From contig CAJUHS010000002.1 of assembly GCA_910586535.1 (NCBI GenBank), positions 1 through 64,000 of the forward strand: a DNA stretch of 64,000 nucleotides. Direction: 5' to 3'. Shown here in pieces: positions 34,186 to 43,228 of the stretch (the stretch's first letter is position 1; each line of letters starts with the position of its first letter). Made by a program: the position numbers and the translations under genes. Source of the stretch: an uncultured Oscillospiraceae bacterium (GTDB lineage: Bacteria > Bacillota > Clostridia > Oscillospirales > Ruminococcaceae). The notes under the pieces are model-generated. The model was not told where the DNA came from. It did no database searches and was given only the letters and a program-made list of their open reading frames with translations.

Positions 34186-35052
34186 ATGGAAAAAATTATA
34201 ATGACCGCCCCTGCAAAAATAAATCTTATGCTTGACGTAACCGGCAGACGCGGAGACGGTTACCATACGCTTGATACCGTTATGCAAAGCATATCCCTTT
34301 GCGATACCGTTAAAATTTCACGGAACAGAAGCGGAGCAGTTACCGTGGACTGCACGGATAAAAGCGTTCCATACGGCGAATTGGCTAAAAAAAATATCGT
34401 TTTTAAGGCGGCAATGGCTTTTTACGGCTTTACCGGTATCTCAGATATCGGGCTGCACATCAGTATCGAAAAGAACATTCCCTCCAATGCAGGACTTGGA
34501 GGCGGAAGTTCTGACGGCGCGGCGGTTATTTCAGGAATGAATAAGCTCTACGGTACGGAGCTTTCCGACGGTCAATTGTGCGGTATCGGAGCAAAAGTTG
34601 GCGCTGATGTGCCATTCTGCATAACCGGAGGCACAATGATCTGCAGTGGTATCGGTGAGATTATGTCTCCCGCCACGCCGCTTAAAGATTGCTTTATCGT
34701 TATAGGAAAAGGAAGCGGCGGCATATCCACCGCAGAAGCATATGAAAAGATAGACCGGCTGGAACTTTCCGAAAGATTTAATTATCTTCTGTATGACGGC
34801 ACGCCGAACTCACTTAAAAAAACAGGCGGAAACATTTTTGAAGCGGTCACAGAAAACCAAGACGTGTCCAAGATAAAAAAAATTTGTGCTGACAACGGTG
34901 CAGAATATTCTGCAATGAGCGGGAGCGGCTCGGCGGTATTTGGTTTGTTTCGCAGACAAAAAGAGGCGGTAGACTGTTCTTTATGTCTTAAAGAACAGAA
35001 TTTTTTTTCCGAAGTATGCAAACCTTTGCCATATGGAGCAAGGTCAGTATAA
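34186..35052 (+). CDS. ispE: 4-diphosphocytidyl-2-C-methyl-D-erythritol kinase
   Basis: IspE is a GHMP kinase of the MEP isoprenoid pathway. The N-terminal TAPAKINLMLDVTGRRGDGY has the catalytic lysine, and the ATP loop is IPSNAGLGGGSSDGAAV. Near the end a third motif SAMSGSGSAVFGLF is present. The ATG at 34186 is two bases after the aminotransferase stop; a longer reading would overlap that gene by over 100 bases. Length 288 residues is normal. Confidence 0.95.
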   Translation: MEKIIMTAPAKINLMLDVTGRRGDGYHTLDTVMQSISLCDTVKISRNRSGAVTVDCTDKSVPYGELAKKNIVFKAAMAFYGFTGISDIGLHISIEKNIPSNAGLGGGSSDGAAVISGMNKLYGTELSDGQLCGIGAKVGADVPFCITGGTMICSGIGEIMSPATPLKDCFIVIGKGSGGISTAEAYEKIDRLELSERFNYLLYDGTPNSLKKTGGNIFEAVTENQDVSKIKKICADNGAEYSAMSGSGSAVFGLFRRQKEAVDCSLCLKEQNFFSEVCKPLPYGARSV

Positions 35053-35140
35053 TCTGCTGAACGTCCTTGTGCAAAATGACTGCTTAACTTTAAAAAAATT
35101 ATATGAAATGTAGAATAGAAATTAAAAATTACTGTAACTA

Positions 35141-35169
35141 TTGAAATGATTTTAAAAATATATTAAAAT
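35141..35169 (+). promoter_or_regulatory. Promoter for mcrBC
   Basis: TTGAAA (35141-35146) and TAAAAT (35164-35169) are 17 bases apart within a very AT-rich stretch. Confidence 0.5.
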
Positions 35170-35244
35170 ATAATAATGGGTATGTTATACAATCATATGG
35201 AAATGTATAATATTTAACGCTTATTTTATGAGGTGAACGAATCG

Positions 35245-36252
35245 ATGGGTGCAAACATCATTTTGTACGGTCCTCCGGGTACTGGTAAAACTTACAATAC
35301 GGTAGTGTATGCTATTTCAATTATTTACGGTCGTCCAGTTCGGGAAGTCATGAAAGAAAACTACAACGACCTGCTTGAAAAATATCACGCCTTAAGAACG
35401 CTTTACGGTCAGATCGAATTTACTACTTTCCACCAATCTTTTGGATACGAGGAATTTGTAGAAGGTATCAAGCCTGTATTTATTCAGGTAATGAACGAAC
35501 GCGGCGAGCGTTCACGTAAAGAGGAAATGGTTTATCGTGTAGATCAGGGCGTTTTCAGAAGATTCTGCGATGAGGCGGCTAAAAATCCCGAGGAAAAATA
35601 TGTTTTCATTATTGACGAGATAAACCGCGGAAACGTTTCCAAGATATTTGGTGAAATGATAACACTCATAGAGCCCACTAAGCGCATAGGACAAGCAGAG
35701 GCCGCAACAGTTAAACTTGCATATTCTCAGGAAGCTTTCGGCGTTCCCGAAAACGTATACATAATCGGAACCATGAATACCGCTGACCGTTCTATTGCTA
35801 TGCTTGACTCAGCTCTCAGGCGACGCTTTGATTTTATCGAAATGATGCCTAATCCCGACCTGCTGGACGGCGTTGTTGTGGACGGAGTTGATATAAAGAA
35901 GCTTATTCTTAAAATAAACAAGCGTGTGGAAATACTCTGCGACCGTGACCACACTATAGGTCATGCATATTTTATGCAGCTAAAGCAGCGTCCTACTCTT
36001 GCGGTTCTGGCACACATTTTCAAAAACTCTATCGTTCCCCTGCTTCAGGAGTACTTCTATGACGATTATGAAAAAATACGTCTTGTTTTAGGTGATGCAA
36101 ATAAAGAGGAAAATGAACAGTTTGTCCGTGCCACAGCGGTTGATTACGCGCAGGTCTTCGGCTCTAATGCAGAACTGTATCTTGAAAACGATCAGGTCTA
36201 CTCTATCAATAATGCTGCTTTTGCCAATATTAACGCCTATCTGAAAATATAA
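35245..36252 (+). CDS. mcrB: McrB-type AAA+ GTPase
   Basis: McrB is the motor of modification-dependent restriction systems. The Walker A loop GPPGTGKTYN is at residues 8-17, Walker B VFIIDEINRGNVSKIFGE near 125-140, and the McrB-specific MNTADRSIAMLDSALRRRFD near 175. The protein of 335 residues is only the motor domain; the N-terminal DNA-recognition domain of Escherichia McrB is missing. ATG at 35245 is chosen because GAGGTGAAC lies upstream. The mcrC gene follows ten bases later. Confidence 0.88.
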   Translation: MGANIILYGPPGTGKTYNTVVYAISIIYGRPVREVMKENYNDLLEKYHALRTLYGQIEFTTFHQSFGYEEFVEGIKPVFIQVMNERGERSRKEEMVYRVDQGVFRRFCDEAAKNPEEKYVFIIDEINRGNVSKIFGEMITLIEPTKRIGQAEAATVKLAYSQEAFGVPENVYIIGTMNTADRSIAMLDSALRRRFDFIEMMPNPDLLDGVVVDGVDIKKLILKINKRVEILCDRDHTIGHAYFMQLKQRPTLAVLAHIFKNSIVPLLQEYFYDDYEKIRLVLGDANKEENEQFVRATAVDYAQVFGSNAELYLENDQVYSINNAAFANINAYLKI

Positions 36253-36262
36253 CGGTGTCTGT

Positions 36263-37474
36263 ATGAAAAAAATAAAACGTTATGTTGTAACAGAAGCCGA
36301 CAGCTTCGTTAAAACTGCACTGGAAACCGATTCTGAAAACATTATTTTGTTGTCGGAGCATAACTTTGAACGTCTGGACGATTTTGCCGCAAGCCGAAAA
36401 TATTCGATAATGCAAAAAGTCACCCTTAATGACGGTCGTGAAGCGCTTCGTCCCACAAGATATGTAGGAATAATAATGCTTAAAGACGGCACACAGATCG
36501 AGATTCTGCCGCAGGTTTGCATAGACAGTGAGGAAAATATAGTATCGTCCAAAATTTTGCTTTTGCGTATGCTGGATGGTATACGTGAAGTTCCAGTAAG
36601 AAAAGTCGACAAATGTTATTTTAAAAAAGAGCAGCTGAACCTTTTTGAAATTTTTGTCAGAATGTTTACGGACGAGGTTTTAAACGTAGTGCGCAACGGT
36701 CTAAAGCAGACCTATGTACCCTACCGCGGAAACGAAATGTTTGTAAAGGGAAAAACGGTTTATGCCGAGCACGCCAAGAAAAATTACGCTCACAAGGAAA
36801 AATTTTTTGTTGAGTACGATATTTTCAGCGTTAACCGGGCTGAAAATCGCTTACTGAAAAAAACTCTTGAAGTTCTTGACAAGCTCTCGTCAAACGGTTT
36901 GAACAAAAAAAAGATTAAAATGCTGCTGTTGTCTTTAGACGAGGTAGAATCGTCTAAGAACCCTAAAAATGATTTCAAACTCAGTGTTGAGGACAGAAGC
37001 ATGAGCCGTTACTTCAGCGCGATGAAATGGAGCCGCCTGTTTCTTCTGGACAGAGGAAATGCGTTTTTTTCAGGCGGAAAGGTCAAATACGCAATGCTGT
37101 TCCACATGGATAAGCTTTTCAGTGCTTGTATCGCTTCAAGCCTGAGAAAGCAGCTTGACCGTACAAATTATTATTTCGTAACACCAGAAAAAATAAGCAA
37201 CTCTATTAGCAATACAGGTATGGACAAGGAAATGAAGCCTATCTCCGATTTCTATATAATGAACAGGGTAACGGAGAAAACAATAAATATGCGTTTCAAA
37301 TTTAAAAATTTCAGCGACTATAATGGTTCGGAGGAGGAAAATACTGTATTGATTTTTCCCGTAACGCAGATTTTGAATACAGCTTTCAACGGTATCGGAG
37401 AAACTATGTACCTAGTAGACCTCAACGATATTGATTTAAGCGTTTCGGTGCTTACGGAAACATTTTTTGTATAA
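36263..37474 (+). CDS. mcrC: McrC-family protein with degenerate nuclease motif
   Basis: McrC binds McrB, stimulates its GTPase, and carries a C-terminal PD-(D/E)xK nuclease. The N-terminal domain (GIIMLKDGTQIEILPQV, then RMLDGIREVPVR) and the middle helical part (MLFHMDKLFSACIASSLRKQ) are typical. In the nuclease region the expected LRPDhhh is read as MKPISDFYI near residue 322, and the DTKWK motif is replaced by MRFK (343-346), so the second acidic residue is Arg. About 15-20 residues that normally follow are also missing before VLIFP. It may be catalytically inactive. Confidence 0.82.
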   Translation: MKKIKRYVVTEADSFVKTALETDSENIILLSEHNFERLDDFAASRKYSIMQKVTLNDGREALRPTRYVGIIMLKDGTQIEILPQVCIDSEENIVSSKILLLRMLDGIREVPVRKVDKCYFKKEQLNLFEIFVRMFTDEVLNVVRNGLKQTYVPYRGNEMFVKGKTVYAEHAKKNYAHKEKFFVEYDIFSVNRAENRLLKKTLEVLDKLSSNGLNKKKIKMLLLSLDEVESSKNPKNDFKLSVEDRSMSRYFSAMKWSRLFLLDRGNAFFSGGKVKYAMLFHMDKLFSACIASSLRKQLDRTNYYFVTPEKISNSISNTGMDKEMKPISDFYIMNRVTEKTINMRFKFKNFSDYNGSEEENTVLIFPVTQILNTAFNGIGETMYLVDLNDIDLSVSVLTETFFV

Positions 37475-37477
37475 AAT

Positions 37478-37520
37478 AACAGCAGAGTCAACGGAAATTC
37501 CGATAACTCTGCTGTTTTTT
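37478..37520 (+). terminator. Terminator after mcrC
   Basis: AACAGCAGAGT and ACTCTGCTGTT form a perfect stem, followed by a run of T. It separates mcrBC from the convergent spoVM. Confidence 0.9.
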
Positions 37521-37526
37521 CATAAG

Positions 37527-37616
37527 TTATTCGTCGTCGGGCGATTTTTTTATCCCGAATACAATTCTGAAAAGACCTGAAAGAAGCTTAGGGCTTTTGA
37601 TAACAACGATTTTCAT
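37527..37616 (-). CDS. spoVM: Stage V sporulation protein M (29 aa)
   Basis: SpoVM is a very short amphipathic helix that recognises the convex forespore membrane and anchors the spore coat (SpoIVA). The peptide starts MKIVVIKSPKLLSGLFRIVF and ends SPDDE; it has the family's Lys/Pro at positions 7-9 and an amphipathic C-terminal helix. ATG at 37614-37616 is preceded by a full GGAGG. The gene order rsgA-thiN-spoVM is the one seen in Bacillus and many Clostridia, which strongly supports the call. Confidence 0.9.
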   Translation of the reverse strand: MKIVVIKSPKLLSGLFRIVFGIKKSPDDE

Positions 37617-37672
37617 ATGAAATACCTCCTGTATTGTTTTAATACATAGTATTCCAAAAATTAAAATCGGTG

Positions 37673-38317
37673 CTATTTTTTTGAAAAAATAACCAAAACT
37701 TTTCCTTTTTCAATTTTTAGGGTACATTCTGATGAAATAATTTCATTACTGACCCCTAAAGGAAAACGGTTTGTCAACCGATAGCAGTTCAAATCGTACT
37801 TTGTTCCTTTTGTGGTAACGGCAGTATCTTCACCAAAAGAAAAAATCGAAAAGTACACATTGTCATTTTGAGAAAATCCGTATTCCCCTGCTCCAAGAAT
37901 CTCAGCAGTATCTTTTTCACCGACAAGTTTGCCTCTTCCACCGTTGTCGACTATATATGCCAATGTCTGAATATTTGCAATGGTGTGGTCAAGCCGTCCC
38001 TCAAGGGAACCAGCTATCATTATATCGTTGTACCCTCTTGACATTGCGATTTTTACCGCCAGCATTGTATCAGTATCGTCCTTTTCCGCAGGAGCGTTGA
38101 TTATCTCGCAGTCAGTCGGAATATCTTCGATCAGACTGTCAAAATCACCTACTAAAACGTTTGGCTTCAATCCAAACCGCTTCATCAAAGAGTATCCGCT
38201 GTCAGCCGCGATAAGATATGCACCGGACGGCGGGTTAACATTATAGCTGCTGCTTACAGGCGCACCGCCGAATATCCAGCAGATTTTCTTTTCACCTGTC
38301 ACCGTTTTAACTCCCAT
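37673..38317 (-). CDS. thiN: Thiamine pyrophosphokinase
   Basis: ThiN transfers pyrophosphate from ATP to thiamine to give thiamine diphosphate. DSGYSLMKRFGLKPNVLVGD and ISGDFDSL-like VGDFDSLIED, DDTDTMLAVKIA, then GSLEGRLDHTIANI are family signatures. Length 214 residues is normal. Its start overlaps the rsgA end by 19 bases. The usual rpe gene between rsgA and thiN is absent. Confidence 0.93.
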   Translation of the reverse strand: MGVKTVTGEKKICWIFGGAPVSSSYNVNPPSGAYLIAADSGYSLMKRFGLKPNVLVGDFDSLIEDIPTDCEIINAPAEKDDTDTMLAVKIAMSRGYNDIMIAGSLEGRLDHTIANIQTLAYIVDNGGRGKLVGEKDTAEILGAGEYGFSQNDNVYFSIFSFGEDTAVTTKGTKYDLNCYRLTNRFPLGVSNEIISSECTLKIEKGKVLVIFSKK

Positions 38318-39195
38318 TCCTTGATTTGTCGAGCTTCTTCGTACATTTCCGTATAGCTGTTATGCCTTGAAGCTGCGAGCTGTCCGTTTCTGACCGCCTC
38401 CAAAACAGCACAGCCTTTTTCCTTAATATGCGCACAGTCGGGAAAACGGCACTTTCCCTCGTAGTCTCTGAATTCCGGAAAACAGCTTGAAAGCTCTTCT
38501 TTACGAATAATATCGTATTTTTGAGTTTCAAAGGTGGAAAAACCTGGAGTATCGGCAATATAGCCTCCGTTATCAAGCTTGTAAAGCTCAACACTGCGGG
38601 TAGTGTGACGTCCTCTGCCAAGCTTCTTGCTTATTTCTCCGGTTTTAATTTCCAAATTTGAGGATATATGGTTAAGCAAAGTAGATTTTCCCACTCCTGT
38701 ATTTCCTGTAAAGGCAGACACCTTTCCTGATAGCAGATCGTACAGCTTCACGTACGAGTCCGTATTTTCATAATCTATCTCAATAAGTTCTGCTCCTGAA
38801 TTTTTATAAATGTCCGCAAAAGAACTGTTTTTCTGTAAATCAATTTTGGTTACTGCAATAATACCTTTTATCCCCTTGTACTCGGCAATTGCAAGAAATT
38901 TATCAAGCAGCGTCAAATTAGGCGCTGGCTCACATGTGGAGATCACAAAAACCATGCAGTCAAGATTTGCAAGCGGAGGACGGATAATATTGTTTTTTCT
39001 CGGAAGAATTTTGTCGACTACGGCTGTACAGCCGTCTATATCAGTCAAAATAACTCTGTCTCCAACACACGGCGAAATATTTTGCTTTCTGAAAATTCCT
39101 CTTGCTTTGCATTCAAAGACGCCTGACTCTGTTTCTGCCGTGTACAGTCCTCCAACTGCCTTTAAAAGCAAGCCTTCAATATGACCACCGTTCAT
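38299..39195 (-). CDS. rsgA: Ribosome small subunit-dependent GTPase RsgA
   Basis: RsgA (YloQ/CpgA) is a circularly permuted GTPase that helps mature the 30S subunit. An N-terminal OB fold precedes G4 (AVTKIDL), G1 (GNTGVGKSTLLN) and G3 (DTPGFS) in that permuted order, and a C-terminal zinc finger has CRFPDCAHIKEKGCAV. ATG at 39195 overlaps the prkC stop (TGATG). Length 298 residues is normal. Confidence 0.95.
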   Translation of the reverse strand: MNGGHIEGLLLKAVGGLYTAETESGVFECKARGIFRKQNISPCVGDRVILTDIDGCTAVVDKILPRKNNIIRPPLANLDCMVFVISTCEPAPNLTLLDKFLAIAEYKGIKGIIAVTKIDLQKNSSFADIYKNSGAELIEIDYENTDSYVKLYDLLSGKVSAFTGNTGVGKSTLLNHISSNLEIKTGEISKKLGRGRHTTRSVELYKLDNGGYIADTPGFSTFETQKYDIIRKEELSSCFPEFRDYEGKCRFPDCAHIKEKGCAVLEAVRNGQLAASRHNSYTEMYEEARQIKEWELKR

Positions 39196-41399
39196 CAATA
39201 TCCAAACACATCATTCCAAAATGCATTATCGTCATCGTCATCAAATGGATCGTCGATAACAATGTCATCATCAGGATCAATCACAATAGGTTCACGTCCG
39301 CTGTTTCCGCTATCGTTACTTTTTTCTGAAAACAGATTTTTTAAAACCTTTTTGTCAAAATTGACCTCTGTAACAGTATTTTCCACAAAATCAACAGAAT
39401 ATTCTCCAATGGTGTCGCTATTGTCGTTGTCTTCATTTACTGCCTCGAGAACGACCTTCTGCATTTCGGTACCCTTAATGTCAACCGAAACCGTTGATGC
39501 GTATGCCAGATTATCAATTGTAGTCGTACCGATTATAGTTCCGTTAACATAACAATTGAACGTAGCCTTTCCCTTGATTCCGTCGGGAACACGGAATGTT
39601 ATAACCGCTTCGGCTTCGGGCATATTGCCTGTACTGAGTGTAAGGATAATCGTAGAATTGATCTTGACAATATTGGGCTGACCATCCTCGCCAACATCGG
39701 GAATGCTTTGCTCGATTACAGTTCCCTCAGGCTCAAGGGAATCCTTAGTCATTGTTTGAATTGTAAACTTATCGCCCAGAAGCGTCTGAGCTTCCTCAAT
39801 GGTACGGCCTACGCATTTGGGTACAACAACGTCTTGAACCTCAGGCCCGCGGCTTACATACATATAGACCGTCGAACCGTATGCAACCTTTTCATTGCGG
39901 GCAGGCTCTGTTTTTATAACGAAATCTTTTGGAACCGTTTCGTCCGTAACGCTCTTTATCAATACATTAAAACCGTCGTTGTCCTTTAGCATACTCATGG
40001 CTGTTGTGGAATCCAGCTCATAAACATTGGTAACTGTTACCATACGCGGCCCCTTGCTCACGATCAGCTTTACCGTGGAATTACCTATCATGTAGTCCTT
40101 ACCCTCTGCGGGTGTCTGGTCAATTATCGCACCTTCGGGGTATTCCGATGAAAATTCCTTATTTTCAACAACAACATCAAAGGAGCTTGCGTAATAGTTA
40201 GCAACCTCTTGATAACTCAAACCGCGCAGATTAGGCATTTTACCAATTACAGGAGGCTCATCCTTATCAAAAACATTTATAAGCATAATTGCGATAAACG
40301 CAACTACAATTATAACAATACCTGCAGCTATAGCTGTAAGAACAACAACAAAATACGAAGATTTGGACGGTTTTTCGTCCTCCTCATAATCATCATAATT
40401 GTCGTAATTGTCAAGCTCATCCTTGGTTCTGGTATGTGTACGCATTTTTCTGCTGTCACCGCCTTTTTCCAGCTTTGCGATCGCGGATGATTCTGCAGCC
40501 GCTTTTGAAACCGCTCCCGCATTGAAATATTGGGTTTTTTCTGATAAATACTTGTACTCAAACACGATGCTCGGATTTTTCTTAAACTCTTCAATGTCCT
40601 TGATCATTTCTGAAGCCGACTGGTAACGTTTTGAAGCTTCTTTCTGCATAGCCCTTAGAACGATCTCCTCCAGACCTTCTGGAACGGAATCATTTACCGC
40701 CCTTAAAGGCTTGGCTTCGTTCTGCATATGCATAAGAGCCACAGAAACGGGGTTTTCTCCGTCAAAAGGCTTTTCGCCAGTAAGCATTTCGTACATCATA
40801 ACGCCAACGGAATAAATGTCGCTCTTTTCGTCGGTAACATCTCCGCTCGCCTGTTCGGGACTTATATAGTGTACGCTTCCGATAGCCTTGTCAGAAATAG
40901 TCTTTCCCTCTTCTCGAGCAAACCTGGCAATTCCGAAATCCATGACCTTGATAGTGCCGTCCGGAAAAAGCATAATATTTTGAGGCTTTATGTCCCTGTG
41001 GACGATGCCGCGGTCGTGAGCGTGCTGCAAAGCTCTGAGTATCTGAATTATAAAATGGATACAATCTTTCCACTTTATAACGCCCTGCTGCTCCATAAAC
41101 TCTTTTAGTGTAATACCGTCAATATACTCCATGACAATAAACTGGATTTTTTCCGTAAAGCCAACGTCATAAATCTTTACGATATTAGGGTGAGAAAGAA
41201 CTGCAATAGCTTTGGATTCGTTTCTGAAACGTCTGACAAATTCCTCATTATCCGCAAATTCGTTTTTCAGAATCTTTACCGCAACTGTTCTGTCTTCCAG
41301 AATGTCAGTCGCCTTATAGACATCCGCCATTCCTCCGACTCCGATAAGCTCGGTAATCTCGTACCTGCCGTCAAGCTTTCTTCCAATGTTTTTATCCAT
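39195..41399 (-). CDS. prkC: Ser/Thr protein kinase with PASTA domains
   Basis: PrkC-type kinases sense cell-wall fragments and control growth and germination. The N-terminal kinase domain (about 1-270) has IGVGGMADVYKATD, the catalytic IVHRDIKPQNIML, DFGIAR and SVHYISPEQASG. A single membrane helix near residue 350 is followed by three PASTA domains and a C-terminal acidic tail. The start at 41399 is chosen for AGGAG upstream. It is coupled with prpC, its phosphatase, and with rsgA, a known substrate in relatives. Confidence 0.95.
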   Translation of the reverse strand: MDKNIGRKLDGRYEITELIGVGGMADVYKATDILEDRTVAVKILKNEFADNEEFVRRFRNESKAIAVLSHPNIVKIYDVGFTEKIQFIVMEYIDGITLKEFMEQQGVIKWKDCIHFIIQILRALQHAHDRGIVHRDIKPQNIMLFPDGTIKVMDFGIARFAREEGKTISDKAIGSVHYISPEQASGDVTDEKSDIYSVGVMMYEMLTGEKPFDGENPVSVALMHMQNEAKPLRAVNDSVPEGLEEIVLRAMQKEASKRYQSASEMIKDIEEFKKNPSIVFEYKYLSEKTQYFNAGAVSKAAAESSAIAKLEKGGDSRKMRTHTRTKDELDNYDNYDDYEEDEKPSKSSYFVVVLTAIAAGIVIIVVAFIAIMLINVFDKDEPPVIGKMPNLRGLSYQEVANYYASSFDVVVENKEFSSEYPEGAIIDQTPAEGKDYMIGNSTVKLIVSKGPRMVTVTNVYELDSTTAMSMLKDNDGFNVLIKSVTDETVPKDFVIKTEPARNEKVAYGSTVYMYVSRGPEVQDVVVPKCVGRTIEEAQTLLGDKFTIQTMTKDSLEPEGTVIEQSIPDVGEDGQPNIVKINSTIILTLSTGNMPEAEAVITFRVPDGIKGKATFNCYVNGTIIGTTTIDNLAYASTVSVDIKGTEMQKVVLEAVNEDNDNSDTIGEYSVDFVENTVTEVNFDKKVLKNLFSEKSNDSGNSGREPIVIDPDDDIVIDDPFDDDDDNAFWNDVFGY

Positions 41400-41434
41400 T
41401 AAATTCACTCCTGTAAATAAACAGTTTCCTGTAA

Positions 41435-42157
41435 TCATTTCATATAAGCAACGGTAATGTTGTCTCCGCCGCCGTTTTCAAGGGCTTTTCTGATAAGCTC
41501 GCCCGGGACTTCATTAGGATTCAGTTCTTTTGCAGCTTTGAATATGTCAGACTCGTCACAGTAATTTGAAAGGCCGTCAGTACAAAGCAAAAGCGAGGAA
41601 TTTTCCGTCAGATCAAACTCAAAATAGTCGGGAACAACGCTTTCCGAAACACCTACCGCCTTTGTGATGTAATTTCTCCGCGGGTGATTTTTGATCTCTT
41701 CACGTGTAATTTCCCCGCTTTCATACATATGCATGACGACCGTGTGGTCTTTTGTTATCTGTCGTATTTCATGGTTAATAAGGTAAAGTCTTGAATCGCC
41801 CACATTTACCGCATAAAGCTTGCAGCCGCAAACCAGAGCCGCAACGCAGGTCGTACCCATTCCGCTCATTTCCAAACTCGAAATAGCTGTATCATATACA
41901 ACCGAGTTAGCGGTTGTAATGGAAGAAATAAGTAAATTTCTGATTGACTTGCTTTCGTAGTCGGCACGAAAAACCTTGGTTATCCTGTCAAAAACAATGT
42001 TTACTGCTCTTTCACTTGCCTCGCTTCCGGCATTCTGACCGCCCATTCCGTCGCAAACAACCGCAAAGCAAGCTCCGCCGTCTATCAGCGCAGAGCGTAC
42101 TCTGTCCTGATTTTCTAATCTTGACAATCCGATATTCGTATCGGAATAGACATTCAT
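41435..42157 (-). CDS. prpC: PP2C-type Ser/Thr phosphatase
   Basis: PrpC (Stp) removes phosphates added by PrkC. Metal-binding aspartates are in AVVCDGMGGQNAGSEAS and LLLCTDGLSNYCD, and GGGDNITV is the C-terminal signature. The start MNVYSDTNIG at 42157 is chosen because AAAGGAG lies eight bases before it; an upstream GTG overlaps that site. Length 240 residues is normal. Confidence 0.95.
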   Translation of the reverse strand: MNVYSDTNIGLSRLENQDRVRSALIDGGACFAVVCDGMGGQNAGSEASERAVNIVFDRITKVFRADYESKSIRNLLISSITTANSVVYDTAISSLEMSGMGTTCVAALVCGCKLYAVNVGDSRLYLINHEIRQITKDHTVVMHMYESGEITREEIKNHPRRNYITKAVGVSESVVPDYFEFDLTENSSLLLCTDGLSNYCDESDIFKAAKELNPNEVPGELIRKALENGGGDNITVAYMK

Positions 42158-42196
42158 CAGCCGCACTCCTTTCGCAGATTTATGAATATAAATGAG

Positions 42197-43228
42197 TCAT
42201 ATCTCGTATTCGCGTCTGAGCTGTCCGCAGGCAGCGTCTATATCAGCGCCGAGAGTTCGTCTGACAGTAGCGTTCAGACCGCCCTTTTCCAAGGCGCCGA
42301 GAAAGCTGTAAAGAGAGTTTTTATCCGAACGATAGTCCCGCTCTTTAATTTGATTTACAGGAATAAGATTGACATGACAGTTCATTCCTTTAAGAAGCTT
42401 TACCAGTGCGTCGGCATCATCCGCAGAATCGTTTACTCCGTGAATAACCGCATATTCAAAGGATATCCTACGTCCTGTTTTTTTTATATAATAGCGGCAG
42501 GCTTTCAGCAATTCTCCAATAGTATACTTTTTGTTTACAGGCATGATCTTGCTTCTTTTAGCATCGCTGACCGCATGAAGAGATACTGAAAGCGTAAGTC
42601 CGAATCGATATTCGGCAAGGTCGTAAATTTTGTCAACAAGCCCGCAGGTAGAGAGCGAAACGTGTCTCAGACTGAGATTCTTTCCGGTTTCAAATGAAAG
42701 AATCTGCAAAAACTTAACAACATTATCAAAATTGTCGAGAGGCTCCCCGATACCCATAAGCACAAGACTGTCAATATGCCGCCCGCTGTCTCTTTCCGCT
42801 TCATAAACCTGAAGCAGCATTTCGGATGGAAACAAGTGCCGCTTGAAACCCGCAATAGTCGAAGCACAGAAGCTGCAGCCCATTTTACATCCTACCTGAG
42901 TTGAAATACAAAGGCTGTTTCCGTGCTTGTAATCCATCAGAACAGACTCAATATGATTGCCGTCCGACAACTCATATAAATATTTTACAGTATTATCTAT
43001 AGAAGATTCAAGCTTTCTGACAATTTTTATACTATTTATACAATAATTATCATTTAATTTTGTGCGTAAAGACGAAGAAATATTACTCATATTAACAAAT
43101 TCATGAACTCTTTTTGTATGTAGCCATTCATAAATTTGTTTTCCTCTGAAATTTTTCTCACCAATAGACTCCATTTCGGAGTATAGTTCACTCAAACTAC
43201 AGGATAAAATATCCTTTTTCAAAATCAA
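42197..43228 (-). CDS. rlmN: 23S rRNA / tRNA adenine-2 methyltransferase RlmN
   Basis: RlmN is a radical SAM enzyme that methylates A2503 of 23S rRNA and A37 of some tRNAs. The FeS motif CKMGCSFC is near residue 113, the SAM motif MGIGEPLDN near 158, and the second catalytic cysteine is in DAACGQL near the end. Length 343 residues is normal. Its start overlaps the rsmB stop by four bases. Confidence 0.96.
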   Translation of the reverse strand: MILKKDILSCSLSELYSEMESIGEKNFRGKQIYEWLHTKRVHEFVNMSNISSSLRTKLNDNYCINSIKIVRKLESSIDNTVKYLYELSDGNHIESVLMDYKHGNSLCISTQVGCKMGCSFCASTIAGFKRHLFPSEMLLQVYEAERDSGRHIDSLVLMGIGEPLDNFDNVVKFLQILSFETGKNLSLRHVSLSTCGLVDKIYDLAEYRFGLTLSVSLHAVSDAKRSKIMPVNKKYTIGELLKACRYYIKKTGRRISFEYAVIHGVNDSADDADALVKLLKGMNCHVNLIPVNQIKERDYRSDKNSLYSFLGALEKGGLNATVRRTLGADIDAACGQLRREYEI

